DNA from: Plasmodium relictum
Lineage: Eukaryota > Apicomplexa > Aconoidasida > Haemosporida > Plasmodiidae
NCBI RefSeq assembly: GCF_900005765.1
Contig: NC_041690.1
Coordinates: 1,302,001-1,366,000 of the forward strand
Length of the DNA stretch: 64,000 nucleotides
Reading direction: 5' to 3'
Numbering within the stretch: the stretch's first letter is position 1; each line of letters opens with the position of its first letter. The notes beneath the pieces were generated by a model. The model had not been told where the DNA came from, ran no database searches, and was given only the letters and a program-made list of their open reading frames with translations. The position numbers and the translations under genes are program-made. Positions 34,648 to 46,166 of the stretch are shown piece after piece.

Positions 34648-36489
34648 TCAGTATAAGGTTGTCAATAGTTTTCGTGCCTGAAAACCATTTCCTCCTAATA
34701 AAAAAAAAAAAATTTAAGTTATTTGTGTGCAAAAACTCATGTAACTGAAAAAAGTTCAAAAAAAATATATATTGTAACCTGTTAGCATGTAAAAATATTC
34801 CAATTTATTAATATCAAAATTATAAATGATATTTTGATTATATAAATGACTAACATAATTTTTAAACTCTCTTAAAGTAAAATTACGAACTGTTTTGACT
34901 TCCTTTTTTTGTATTCCTAATAATTCAGGTCTAAAATTTCTTCTATTTTCTCTATCCCAGCATGTAGCAACAATTTTAAAGCATCTTTTATATTTAGAAG
35001 TATCCCATTGAATTAATAATTTTGGTATAGTAAAATAATATGTAGGTATATATCCATTATATTTGGTATTTTCAAAGTTAATAGATAAATACTCAGAAAC
35101 ACTTAAATTGTAATTAAACTGATCTACTGCTATTAACAAAGGAAATATTGTTTGTTTTTTCAAATGCTCAAATAAAGCATAAATACATAAATTTGAATAT
35201 GCAGAATTGTTTATGCCAATATGAGCTAATTCTAGTAAGTTAGAAGGAACAGAAAATTTATCTAATAAATTTGGTATTTTAACATTGTCATAGTAAAATT
35301 TATATAATTTCTGTCTAAACATATTCTTTTCTTTTTCATTTAAATTATTATAATTTTCATCAGTTTTTATTTCTGTATCAACCGTTTTTTTAATTATATC
35401 ATCATATATTCTTTTGTTGTATAATAAATGCGTTCCATCCAAACAAGTATTATGTAAAATTTCTTTATTAACTTTTATTTCTTTTAAAAATTTTTCATTA
35501 ACTTTTACTATATCTTCAAGAAATTGTCTACTTAATTCTGGTTGAATATACAAATTTGTATTACTACGAACAATATTATTTATATCAAATTTATATTTTT
35601 TTATATCTGGTATAAATATGACAAGCCAGTTATTTAACTTTGCCCATAAAATAACACTATTTAAAATGCAACTTTTTCCCGTTCCTCTTTTTCCATCTAT
35701 TAAGATACTTCTATTTTTATAAGAATATATTTTATTGTTATTTTTGCAACTATTTATATTATTAATAAAAGCATTAGTAGTAGAACAATTATTTTGAACT
35801 TCCTTATTTAATTCGTAATTGTTTTCATCTATAATTTCCTTATCATAATAAGAAGAAAAGTTATTTTTTTGTAAAAAATAATTGTCTAAATTATAGGAAT
35901 CTCTTTGCTCCTTTAATTTATAAACATCTTCACAATATTTTAGTTCGTTTATAATTTCATAAGTTAACTTTCTATACAATAAACCTATTCCTTTAATTTT
36001 CTGGAAATTTTTTATTTTGTTTTTATCACATAAATTGTTTTTCTTTAATTCATTAAGAAATATTTCAAAATTGTCATCATCGTTGTTGTGCATTAAAATG
36101 TCTTTATGTAATTCTCCCGCTAATCCTTCAGAAAAAAATTTGTCCAAATATTCTTTTTCAAATATAAAATATTTATCTATATTTTCAATATTAAAATTAG
36201 ATGAAGATATATTTTTTATTTTGTCATTTTCTACGTTAATATACATGTCTGAATTAAAAAAAAAATCATGTAAATTTCTTTTTTCTTTATTTAATTCGAT
36301 ATTTAATAATTTTCTGTATCTATCTTCATCATAAGGATATGCAACTAATTCTTTATTAAATATTTTGTGTAAATCCTCTTCATTTTTTTTATTTGCTTCT
36401 CTGTAAGTTTTGTGTACTTTTGTATTATTAGAAATAGAAGGAATATTATATGTGTTAAATTTCCGAATAAAAAAGTGAAATTTTTTCAT
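34648..36489 (-). CDS. DAP3: Mitochondrial ribosomal protein mS29 / DAP3 GTPase, two exons
   Basis: Small-subunit mitoribosomal P-loop protein, 585 aa. Exon 1 is 36489-34779 and exon 2 is 34694-34648; the 84-nt intron starts GTTACA and ends TTTATTAG. Splicing restores the family C-terminus MLTGGNGFQARKLLTTLY; unspliced reading runs into a stop after YNIYFF. ATG at 36489 is chosen because the longer open frame begins at TTG. The N-terminus MKKFHFFIRKFNTYNIPS is basic and aromatic, fitting a mitochondrial presequence. Walker A is GKRGTGKS, followed by the family pattern WAKLNNWLVIFIPD and LYIQPELSRQFLEDIVKVNE; LIAVDQFNYNLS is the equivalent of the Walker B/NALF region. Length exceeds human DAP3 (~400 aa) through Asn/Asp-rich inserts. 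Confidence 0.9.
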
Positions 36490-37597
36490 ATTAAAACAAA
36501 TGTAAAAAAAAGGATATTTTATATATATATATATATCCAAAACAAATATTAAAAAATTAATTTAAAAAAAAAAAAAGAAAATTACTTATTATTATAAAAA
36601 CTTTTAAAATGATAATAAAAAAAATTTATACTTTTCATTATAAAACCTATATAAATATATATAAGCTATTTAAAAATAAGAAAAGTAATAAAATGGAAAA
36701 AATATATTTTTTCATATTATGAAGTATATGAAGAAAAATGAAATAAAATAAAAAAAATAAAAAATAAAATTTATGCATATAGCAATTACTTTTATTAAAA
36801 ATCTAAAATAATTATAGAAAAATACAATAAAAAAATGAAAAAAACTATTCAACAATTAAAAAAAAAAAAAAACATGTATACTTTTAATATTTTCAGGCAT
36901 ATGAACGATTAGGAACATTTTAACAGTTCAACATACACCCATTTACTTAAATTATAAAAAAAGAAAAAATAATATAACAGTTTATAAAAATTATCAATAA
37001 AATTATTTATTTTTATGATACTGAATATTACTTGAAATTTATTAATTGGATAACAATGTTTCCAAATGAAATAATATTATTAATCTCAATATTTATTAAA
37101 ATAATAATTTTTATTATATTATTTATATTAATGTATATATTGTTATTTAAATTTTTTATAGTTTATTTAAAAATTTAATTTTTAATAATTTAATTTATTT
37201 ATATATTTTATTTTTATTTTTTAATACAAAATCTTTATAATTTTTAAAAATAAAACATTACAAAATTTTATGAAATAACTGGAGATATGTAATGAATAAT
37301 TATTTAAACAAAAAAAAAAAAAAAAAAAAAAAAATAACATACCGTGGTTTTCATATCCCAAAACAATAATAAAAAAGAGTGTTCAAATTAAAGATTAATT
37401 AATATTTAAAAAAAAAGAAAAAAAAAAGCTATATGCATTAATAGAAGCTAATAAACTAATAATATTTAAACTTTATAAAGAATTTTTTTTTTATCTCTCT
37501 TTAGGTCTAAATTAAAATGTGTATGTTCTAATTATGTATAATATTAAAAGTATGTTTTGAATTTACAATTATTTTTGTTTTATTATAAAGATATAAC
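36490..37597. other. Intergenic region
   Basis: Upstream of mS29 and downstream of the Mak5-like helicase, both minus. AT simple sequence with a long A run near 37310-37334. No gene found. Confidence 0.7.
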
Positions 37598-40379
37598 TTA
37601 ATTTAAATTTTTATATAACAATTTATATAACTCCTTTTTTTTGTGCAGTAAATGCTTAAGGACATTTTCATTACTTTTTTTATTTGATTCATTTTCAGAA
37701 TCAGAACTACTTTCTTCATTTTCTAAATCTGCTTCTTCAGCTAATTTACTTAAGAAAGATTTATTTCTATTTTCTTTTAATTTTTTTTGTAATTCTAACA
37801 TTTCATTACAACATACAATTCCCTTATTAATGTTTGTATAATCATTATCGCTCATATTTTTTATCTCTTCAAGATCTTTTAAGTTCTGTAAATCCAAACC
37901 TATCTTCTTCAATGAGCTACTCCATTTTAAAATTTCATCATCAGACACGAAACAAATACATTTCCCTTAAAAAAAAAATTATAAATTTAATATAAATAAA
38001 AATATAAAAATAAAAATAATTTTCATATGTATATATATATATATATATATGTTTGTACCTTTCTTGAAATTTCTAGCTGTGCGTCCTGATCTATGCACGA
38101 ATGTAATATCAGCAACTGGACAATTTAGTTGAATTATTAAATCACATTTATCTAAATCTATTCCTCTACTTAATACATCAGTACAAAATAATATAGATTT
38201 ATCGTTGGATTCCGAAAATTTAGTTACATTTGCAATTCTTTCTTTTAATTTTAACTTCGAATGTATACTATATATGCTTATTTTATTTTTTAAAAATAAA
38301 TTACTCCTAAATTTTTTTGGTATAGCTGATTCTAAACTTGGATCAAAAAATAAAAATCTAAACATCATTTTTAACTCTTTTGTACTATTTATAGTATTAA
38401 CAAATATAATAATTTTTTTTATTTCCTCTTCATTATCAATATCATTAAAGAAATACAATTTTAATAAATAGTAAAGTTTTATATGAACCATCTTTTTTTC
38501 GCATTTAACTATATTTAAAGTAAGACCATCAGGTAATATACCCAAATTATCCTTACTTAAATGATCACCTGATAAATTAATAAAAAACGATTTTTCCTTT
38601 CTTATGACTATTGAATTTAATAATTTAGCTAAATTTTCGTTTTGCAATTGAACTGTTAATCCCAAAGTAGCCGATAGTAGAAATGTTTGTATATTATTTT
38701 TTTTATCATCTACACATTTATATAAATGTTTTACAATAAAATTTATATCATTCATAAAAGAACTTTCAATCATTTTATCTATTTCATCACAAGCAAAATA
38801 TCTTATGCTTTTCATTTCATAAATATATTCAATTTTTTCTTCTAATTCTAAAAAAAATCTTAACCTTCCTGGTGTGCATATAACTACTTCAGGCCTCTTT
38901 GATATAATTCTTTTTTGCTTATTAACATTTAAACCTCCTATAATAGTTGTAATATATAAATTAATATATTTGTTTATAAAACTAAAATGATTTAAAATCT
39001 GCAATGCTAATTCTCTTGTTGGCACTAGTATTAAACATCTAAATTTTTGTTTACATTTTTTATTTTTCTCATATTCCTTTAATTTATCTATTACTATATT
39101 ATTTAGTATAGGTAAACAAAAAGTTAATGTTTTCCCTGTTCCTGTTTTTGATATAACAATCACGTCATTTTTATAATTTATTGATTTCTCTAACGTTTTC
39201 ATTTGGATTTCAGTAGGTTTAAAAAATTTATTATCATACAATGATTTCATTATGCTATATAGAATACTAACTTTACCATTTATTCTCCACTTTTTTAAAT
39301 GTATTATATATTTAATATCATTAATATTTTTAAAATTTTTTTCATTTTCAATAATCTTATTTATGTCAAAAATTTCTTTTTTTTTTGTTATTTTAGAATT
39401 GTTTACTTCTATTTTTTTTAGATTACCATTTTTTTTGCTATTTTTTAATTTACTTTCTTTTTTTTTTTTTATTTTTTTGTTTATAACTGTACAACTTTTT
39501 GATTTATCTCTTTTTTTTGTATCCTCATTATACTTATTCTTTTTTTCAGAATTTATTTTGTTGTTATTTATTTTTTTTTTTACAATTTTACATGATAAAT
39601 TTTTTAATTTCCTCTCAGCGTTATTTGTTGATTTTAGTACAATTTGGTCTACTTGTTTAGTATTTTTCCTTTTTTTTTTTAAGATTAATTCTTCATTTTT
39701 TTTTTCTTTAATTCCTTTTTTATTACCTTCTTCATTCTTTTTTTTTCTTATATTCTTACTAAAATTAATTTTACTTTCTTTTGTTTCACTTCTTATGTTA
39801 TCTGCATTTAAAATTTTAATACTCCTAGCATCAGCCTTTTCAATAGATATTAAACCTTCCTTTTTTAATCTTCAAAGAAAAAAAAAAAAAAAGTGAATAT
39901 ATAAAAATAATATAGAAAATTAAAACATAATTAAAAAAAAAAAAAAACAATAAAAAGAAATAAAACAAATTAGATAAATAAAAAAAAAAAAAAAAATAAA
40001 AAGGAATATATAAAATAAATAATTATAAATACGTTAATAGAAGTAATATTAATATTAAAAACTTTTGTTTTATCATATATATAAATGTAATATTAAAATG
40101 TGTAAGTAAAATGCATATAATATTCATATCCTTATTTATTATTCTTTATTTTATATTACTATATTTTTCTTCAATATGTAAATTTATTTTCATTATTTAA
40201 AAAATGTTTAATAATATAAAATAAAAAATGAAAATATCTTATTTCACATTAAAAATAAAAATGAGATGAGACAATTTTATGTATAAAAAAGGAAAAAAAT
40301 TAAACTTATTTATGTATTCTATATATTAGTAGTACGTTTTAAGAAGGTGGGGCTTTATCTTAACTGGCTTAAAAATCAT
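37598..40379 (-). CDS. DEAD-box RNA helicase, Mak5/DDX24-like, three exons
   Basis: 740 aa. Exons: 40379-40336, 39869-38059 and 37965-37598. Exon 1 is only 44 nt and codes MIFKPVKIKPHLLK plus two bases of Thr; its donor GTACTA and the GAAG acceptor at 39870-39871 keep phase 2. Without it the large exon has no upstream ATG before a stop. Exon 2 begins LKKEGLISIEKADARSIKIL, continues with a long Lys-rich tail, then WRINGKVSILYSIMKSLYD and the Q motif KPTEIQMKTL. Motifs: SKTGTGKT, PTRELA, TPGRL, DEID (Ile for Ala), LSAT and HRSGRTAR. Exon 3 supplies GKCICFVSDDEILKW and an acidic/coiled tail. PTEIQ after a Trp-containing segment and DEIDKMIE followed by SFMNDI resemble Mak5/DDX24, which act in 60S ribosome assembly. 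A plus-strand ORF at 39252-39896 is an antisense shadow. Confidence 0.87.
39870..40335 (-). other. Intron 1 of the Mak5-like helicase
   Basis: 466 nt, GTACTA to TTTCTTTGAAG, with long T tracts on the coding strand. No other element recognised. Confidence 0.7.
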
Positions 40380-40970
40380 TTTTTTTTATCTTTTTTAAAC
40401 TGAATTTCTATTATTTTTTTTATAATAAGTAAAAAAAAATGTTAAAAAAAAGAATCAATAAAAAAAAGAGGTTAAAATTAAGCATCATATATTTTCAACA
40501 TTAGTAAAAAATATTATAATGAAAAAAAAATTAAACATATATTTATGAATAAGATGTATAATTTTCAGTTGTAACGAAAAATATAAAATAAAATTAAATA
40601 AAAAATAAAAAAAATTAAATGAAAAGAAAAAATTAGTTGAAGTATACGAGGAAAAAAAAAAATAAAAAGTAAAAAATAAAAATATAAAATACAAAAGTGC
40701 TTGTATAACATTAATTTTTCCAACTTTTAATACGATAGTTACTTGTTTTTTATTTTTTTACATTTGATATCCTTGTTAACATACTATAAAAAAAAAATAA
40801 ATAAATAAAATTAAATTATATTATATAGTGAAAATATGTGGTTCTTCTACAGTTTTTAATGATATTATATATATATAATAGAAAATAATTTATTATTTTA
40901 TTTATTTTTTTTTAATTATTATTTATTAACATATATTTAAAATTATAATTCTTAATTTCTCACTTATAGA

Positions 40971-41001
<31 letters not shown>

Positions 41002-41003
41002 TT
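40380..41003. other. Divergent intergenic region
   Basis: 624-bp spacer between the Mak5-like helicase and HisRS starts. It should hold both promoters. AT simple sequence only; the 69-codon minus ORF at 40485-40694 is low-complexity Phe/Tyr and rejected. Confidence 0.7.
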
Positions 41004-44000
41004 ATGTCAATAATATTAAATAAAAGTTTTAATCTTATTTTTGCTAAATATTTTCATTCATTTAGTGTAAGAAACCAAAATAAATTGTTCTTGTTAAAAA
41101 ATAATTCCGAGAAAATAAGTTATGATTTAAAGATGAATGTAAGCATTTACAAAAACAAGGTGTTTAATACCAAAGATATTGTTGATGTGAGCATAAATCA
41201 AAAGGACTTAAAAGTGGAATTATCTAGTTTTAAGGATGACTTTTATAAAATAAAAAAAGAAAGTGTTAATATTGATGAATTAGAGAAAATTGATGTATCA
41301 TGTACCAATACAAATGAATTTACTGAAAAAGAGAAAGATGAAACAAATACATTAAATTACAATGTAGATGAATTAAGATGTTTATACTTTTTTTTCTTAA
41401 TAAATTTATTAAGATTTAAAAATAACTTAGACTTAAATTTGATAAAAAACGTTTGTAATGAAATTAATAATGTCACATCATCAAATGTTTCTTTTAAAAA
41501 TAATTTTTTACATAGTGTAACTTTAAAAAATTTTCTTGTTGGTATTTTAAAAAAGTGTGGTAAAGTTGAGTATAATTTAAATGATTTCTATAGTTCTATA
41601 AATATCATCCTTGAAAAATGTAGTATTTTGTTTTTAAATGCATACAAAACGATTTCTTACTGTAAATACTTAACTTGTTGTTTATGTAGTATTTTTGAAT
41701 TATTTAATTTGAATTGTGATGTTCTTTTTAAAAACTCATTTAACAACAACGTAAATAATAGTAATATCCATTCAATCAATAATTTGATATCTAGTATAAA
41801 ATGGATGATTCATGATTCTAAAGTTGAAAAAAATAATGAGTTGTCTAAAAGGTTTAGTTCAAACATGTTGCTGTTTGTTTACATGCAAAGTAAATTAAGC
41901 GACGAATGTGAATATTTCATGAATTTAATTAATCAAAATTTCAAAAATTGTATTGATAATTATAAAGCGGAGTGTGTTGAAGAAATGACTTCCTTGAATA
42001 TATATATTGATGTTATATACAAAAATATTAATGAAAACATTAGATCCCATATTGAAAATGTATTAGATATTGCAAATAAAATATTACCATTATATATAAA
42101 TAAATTAAAGGATTTTCTTCTTTCGAATGAAATTATTATAAATGAAAATACTGATTTAAAAAAGCCCCCTTCAAATGGATTTATTGTTGATTTTAAATCT
42201 GAAGATAATTTGGAATTTTTACTTTTGGGAGTTTATGAAAACTATTTAAGAAATATTGCAAATATGTTTCTTGAAGCTTCCAGGAAAAACGAATTACAAA
42301 AAAATAAAGAAATGAATAGGGTATATAACAGTCTGTTAATTTTTTTAACAGATATTATTATGCATATGAATATTATGTATGATATAAAAGCTTACAACAA
42401 AGCGATATCGCAAATTATGAAAAGCAAAAAAGTTTCTAGTTCAGTACATAATATAGGAATTGGATGCTTTGACTTTAAAAACTTTCTTTATTCCCTTATA
42501 TCAAAGGAAAATTCAAAATTAAAATTAGAAAATGAAAATGAAATAATGAAAGATAAGAAAATTATTACTAATCGTTTTTTTAATTTCCTCAATGATAATT
42601 TTTTACCATATAAGTTTGAAGAAGAAATTAATGAAATATTAATGCAGAAAAATATCAACTTTATCCTCAAGGTTCCAAAAGGAACAAAAGATTTTACTGG
42701 AGAAGATATGCAATTAAGAAATATTTTTTTTGATTTTATAAAAAAGAAATTTTTATTACATGGTGCAGTTGAAATTGATACACCTGTATTTGAATTAAAA
42801 GAAACATTAACTGACAAATATGGAGAAGATTCCAAATTAATCTTTGATTTAAAAGACCAGGGAGGGGAAAATTTATCCTTAAGATATGACTTAACTGTAC
42901 CTTTGTATCGTTTTATTAATACTAATGATATTAATCAATTAAAACGATTTCATATAGGAAAGGTATATAGAAGAGATGAACCAAGTATGAATAGAGGTAG
43001 ATTTAGAGAATTTTATCAATGTGACTTTGATATTGTAGGAAAGTATGATAAGCTTCGTACCGACTTTCATATATTGTACATTTTCTGGGATATATTAAGT
43101 AACTTAAGGAATGTTATTGGTAACTTTAAGTGTAAGCTTAATCACAGGAAAATTTTAGAATATATTCTAATTTCTTCTAATATTCCAAAAGATAAAGTTA
43201 AAACAATATCTAGTAGTATAGACAAATTAGATAAAATAACATTTCAGCAATTTAGAGAGGAATTACTAAATGAAAAAGGTATTCCTGTTGAATCTGTTGA
43301 TAAAATAGAAGAATACATTTCTAAAACACTTAGCTTATCTCCGTTTTTGGTTATTGAATTTCTTAGAAACGATTTAAACCAATCAAATTTTGGTGAAACA
43401 TATAAAAATGAAGTTCTTGAAGTTATAAACCACTTAGAACAAATTTTTGAATTACTAAAACATTTTAATATGGTCAATCAATTTGCATTTGATTTATCTT
43501 TAGCGAGAGGACTTGATTATTATACTGGTATAATTTTTGAATTTGTTCTTTTATCAGAAACAAGTATAGGAAGTATAGCTGCAGGAGGAAGATATGATTA
43601 TTTAATAAGAAACAAAAGAAAAGAGTATATTCCATCTGTTGGTGCATCAATTGGTATTGAAAGAATTATAACAATTGCTGAACAATTCATAAAAAAAAAA
43701 AATTTAGTTTTAACAGGTAGTGAACATAAAAATGATTTAGTAAGTAAGGAAAGTAGTAGCAATAACACATCCAAGTTAAATTTGAAAGATAATTCAATAG
43801 ATGTTCTTGTATGCAATATAAAAAAAAATTGTTTTAAAGAAACAATAGAATTATGTAAGAAATTGTGGGAACATGATATTTCTACTGAGTTTACATATGT
43901 TAAAGATCAAAGGATACAAAAACAACTGGTTTATGCTCTAGAAAAACAAATACCTCTTGTTGTCATAATTGGTGATGAAATTGAAAAAGGAATTGTAAAA

Positions 44001-44150
44001 TTACGAGAATTAACCTATGATAAAAATAAATCAGTAGAAGAAAAAGAAGTAAATATAAATAACATCGTTAGTGAAATAAATAATTATTTTAGAAATAATT
44101 TATCTTGGAAAAAAAATATTACAAACATTTTATTTGAAAAAAAAGATTAA
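41004..44150 (+). CDS. Histidine-tRNA ligase (HisRS) with long N-terminal extension
   Basis: Charges tRNA-His with histidine. 1048 aa, single exon, start ATG 41004. Residues 1-~550 show no recognisable domain: helical, Asn/Lys-rich, with a basic-hydrophobic N-terminus (MSIILNKSFNLIFAKYFHSF) that could be an organelle signal. The class II catalytic core begins at ~555 with KVPKGTKDFTGEDMQLR. YDLTVPLYRFI, then GKVYRRDEPSMNRGRFREF and YQCDFDIVG, form motif 2. HisA and HisB signatures are LARGLDYYTGI and AAGGRYDYLI; SVGASIGIERI is motif 3. The C-terminal ~110 residues from SIDVLVCNIK form the anticodon-binding domain, ending with an extra basic tail. Usual eukaryotic HisRS is ~500 aa, so the N-terminal half is a parasite addition. 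Cytosolic versus apicoplast location cannot be decided from sequence alone. Confidence 0.96.
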   Translation: MSIILNKSFNLIFAKYFHSFSVRNQNKLFLLKNNSEKISYDLKMNVSIYKNKVFNTKDIVDVSINQKDLKVELSSFKDDFYKIKKESVNIDELEKIDVSCTNTNEFTEKEKDETNTLNYNVDELRCLYFFFLINLLRFKNNLDLNLIKNVCNEINNVTSSNVSFKNNFLHSVTLKNFLVGILKKCGKVEYNLNDFYSSINIILEKCSILFLNAYKTISYCKYLTCCLCSIFELFNLNCDVLFKNSFNNNVNNSNIHSINNLISSIKWMIHDSKVEKNNELSKRFSSNMLLFVYMQSKLSDECEYFMNLINQNFKNCIDNYKAECVEEMTSLNIYIDVIYKNINENIRSHIENVLDIANKILPLYINKLKDFLLSNEIIINENTDLKKPPSNGFIVDFKSEDNLEFLLLGVYENYLRNIANMFLEASRKNELQKNKEMNRVYNSLLIFLTDIIMHMNIMYDIKAYNKAISQIMKSKKVSSSVHNIGIGCFDFKNFLYSLISKENSKLKLENENEIMKDKKIITNRFFNFLNDNFLPYKFEEEINEILMQKNINFILKVPKGTKDFTGEDMQLRNIFFDFIKKKFLLHGAVEIDTPVFELKETLTDKYGEDSKLIFDLKDQGGENLSLRYDLTVPLYRFINTNDINQLKRFHIGKVYRRDEPSMNRGRFREFYQCDFDIVGKYDKLRTDFHILYIFWDILSNLRNVIGNFKCKLNHRKILEYILISSNIPKDKVKTISSSIDKLDKITFQQFREELLNEKGIPVESVDKIEEYISKTLSLSPFLVIEFLRNDLNQSNFGETYKNEVLEVINHLEQIFELLKHFNMVNQFAFDLSLARGLDYYTGIIFEFVLLSETSIGSIAAGGRYDYLIRNKRKEYIPSVGASIGIERIITIAEQFIKKKNLVLTGSEHKNDLVSKESSSNNTSKLNLKDNSIDVLVCNIKKNCFKETIELCKKLWEHDISTEFTYVKDQRIQKQLVYALEKQIPLVVIIGDEIEKGIVKLRELTYDKNKSVEEKEVNINNIVSEINNYFRNNLSWKKNITNILFEKKD

Positions 44151-44972
44151 ATAAATAAAAAGACTATATTCATATTTCTTATTTACGTTTCATTTATTTT
44201 AAAAAGTAAATAAATACAAAAAATAAATCTTATTCCCTGTTTTTATTTCATTTAGAAATAAAAAAAAAAAAAAAAATGTATTTATGATCGTAAATTTAAT
44301 ATTGTCACTTTTAAATAAGAATGCTAAACAATATAGTTTTAACTGCCATTTACTTTTTTGAATTTTTAAAAATGAAATATATTTTTAAAAAAAAAGTTTA
44401 ATCTTTCATACTAAATATTTTTTTAATGAACTAAAAATATTTTTAAAATAAAATTAGGAAAGCAATATTATATTTTTTTGTGTAAAAAAGGTTTAAAATA
44501 GGTTAAAAACTTTTTATACAGAAAAAAAAAAAATATAAATATATTTGTGCAATTAAAAAAGATATAATATTGATGATCCATTAAATAAATACGTAAAAAT
44601 ACAATATTTAAAATATATATATATTTATGCTTATGTACACACTCCATTATGCAATAAATTCATAATTGCTCCCGCTAAAATTTGATTATGAATATTTTTC
44701 TTATAAAAATTACTAAATTTATGAATTATTTTTAGTTAATGATATTCGAAAATAAAACAGGAAAAAAGAAAGTTTATTTTAACCTTTTTTTTTATGATTG
44801 TGTTCAAAATTTGCTTTACGTAGAAAAAAATTAAAAAAAAAAATGATAATTTTTATTTGCATATAAAAAGATTAATGTTTGTTGATCTTATTTATTTCAA
44901 ATTTCCTTTTTTACATGTAATATTTAATTAAAAGGGAAAACAAAATATTAACATATTTTTTTTTTTTTTGAT
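44151..44972. other. Intergenic region
   Basis: Between tandem HisRS and the 2OG-oxygenase-like gene. AT-rich with one GC-richer stretch at 44636-44680; it contains a 9-bp inverted repeat ATTCATAAT/ATTATGAAT (44658-44666 with 44685-44693). No gene. Confidence 0.65.
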
Positions 44973-46166
44973 ATGGACATTGAATGGGATAACGAAACAA
45001 TAAATAAATTTTATAATTATTTATATGAGATAATTAATTATGAGAAATGTTTGGAATTAGAAAAAGATATAAGAATAGAAACAGGTACAGAAAATAAATT
45101 AAATACAAATTCACAATTATGTAATGGAGATAATAATCAAATAAATATATACACTTACAAATTTAAAAAGGATGAAGATGACATAGTGGGTGAGATTTTA
45201 GATAATGAAAAGCAAGAAGAAAATATAAAAAAGTCTATACCATTAATAACTAAAAAAGCCTTTGCTATTTATACTAATGTAATTGATAAAGCAAAATCTG
45301 AAGGATCAAGTGTTAATTTGGAGACAGATCATTTTTTAAGAACAGATATTTTTAAACTTGTTTTTAGCAAATATATTACTTATAATACTAAAGCAAAAAT
45401 TAAAGAAATTCATTGTAAAAATACAAAAAACATTGTTTCATTAGCAAATCCTTTAAATATAAAAGATTATGATTTAAATAAAATAAATAGCGAAACAATA
45501 GCAAATTTAATGAATAATAATGTAGGTATTCAAAAAAATTTTATAGGAAAAGAGTATATGAAACTCATCTATGATGAATTGGTATTTATTGAATATAATA
45601 ATAACTTTAACGAATTTAGTAGAGAATACAGAAATATACGGACTGATTTTTATTGTTGGGCATATATATCAAGTTTAGATAGAGAAAAACAAAAAGGTTT
45701 ACATAAATTATTAAAAGAATTATCATTAATTCCATATGAATTAAATAAAAAAGCAAATTTATCTTTACAAGTTTGCACTTTATTTCAATTTTTGTACTTT
45801 TGTCCAAATAAGTCATTTTTAAAAAAACATTCTGAAGGAGGATATGGAAAATTAGACAATGGGAAAAAGATTACTTGTATATATATTCCTCTAGTTCATT
45901 CAGGCAATGATATAGAAATTAAAATATATAAAAATGAAGATAATTTAAATGAACAAAAAAAAATAAATAATAATGATACTAATATTAATACAAATTTATT
46001 TAGTAAAAAAGACGATGTCCCAATTAAAGTAATAAAACCAGAAAGTGATTCTTTAATTTTTTTACAAACAAGAAATATTTCATATGAAATTTCAAAAACA
46101 AAAAACAAATTTTTTATTGTCAATCTTTGGATTTCTGGTCCTGTTTCTCTCGATAAAAAATTGTAA
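44973..46166 (+). CDS. 2-oxoglutarate/Fe(II) oxygenase-like protein with altered active site
   Basis: 397 aa, single exon, start ATG 44973. The N-terminal ~185 residues are Asn/Asp/Lys-rich without a known domain. The C-terminal ~200 residues follow the prolyl-hydroxylase (PHD/EGLN, Skp1 P4H) pattern: IRTDFYCWAYIS, then KKHSEGGYGKLDNG followed by KKITCIYIPL (family: H.D....G.RcvTcI.YLN), then SDSLIFLQTRNISYEIS and FFIVNLWISG (family: D.RNPHEV ... R.AiTvWy). The first iron ligands appear as His-x-Glu. The distal His of HEV is Tyr (SYEI), and the 2OG-binding Arg position is Lys. An insert of ~45 Asn/Asp/Lys residues separates the two halves. If the alignment is right the enzyme is altered or inactive. 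It might instead be another double-stranded beta-helix protein. No targeting signal. Confidence 0.5.
   Translation: MDIEWDNETINKFYNYLYEIINYEKCLELEKDIRIETGTENKLNTNSQLCNGDNNQINIYTYKFKKDEDDIVGEILDNEKQEENIKKSIPLITKKAFAIYTNVIDKAKSEGSSVNLETDHFLRTDIFKLVFSKYITYNTKAKIKEIHCKNTKNIVSLANPLNIKDYDLNKINSETIANLMNNNVGIQKNFIGKEYMKLIYDELVFIEYNNNFNEFSREYRNIRTDFYCWAYISSLDREKQKGLHKLLKELSLIPYELNKKANLSLQVCTLFQFLYFCPNKSFLKKHSEGGYGKLDNGKKITCIYIPLVHSGNDIEIKIYKNEDNLNEQKKINNNDTNINTNLFSKKDDVPIKVIKPESDSLIFLQTRNISYEISKTKNKFFIVNLWISGPVSLDKKL

Noticed and set aside
39252-39896. 214-codon plus ORF, very hydrophobic
   Set aside because: Exact antisense of the Lys-rich N-terminal region of the Mak5-like helicase; AAA/AAG codons read as TTT/CTT.
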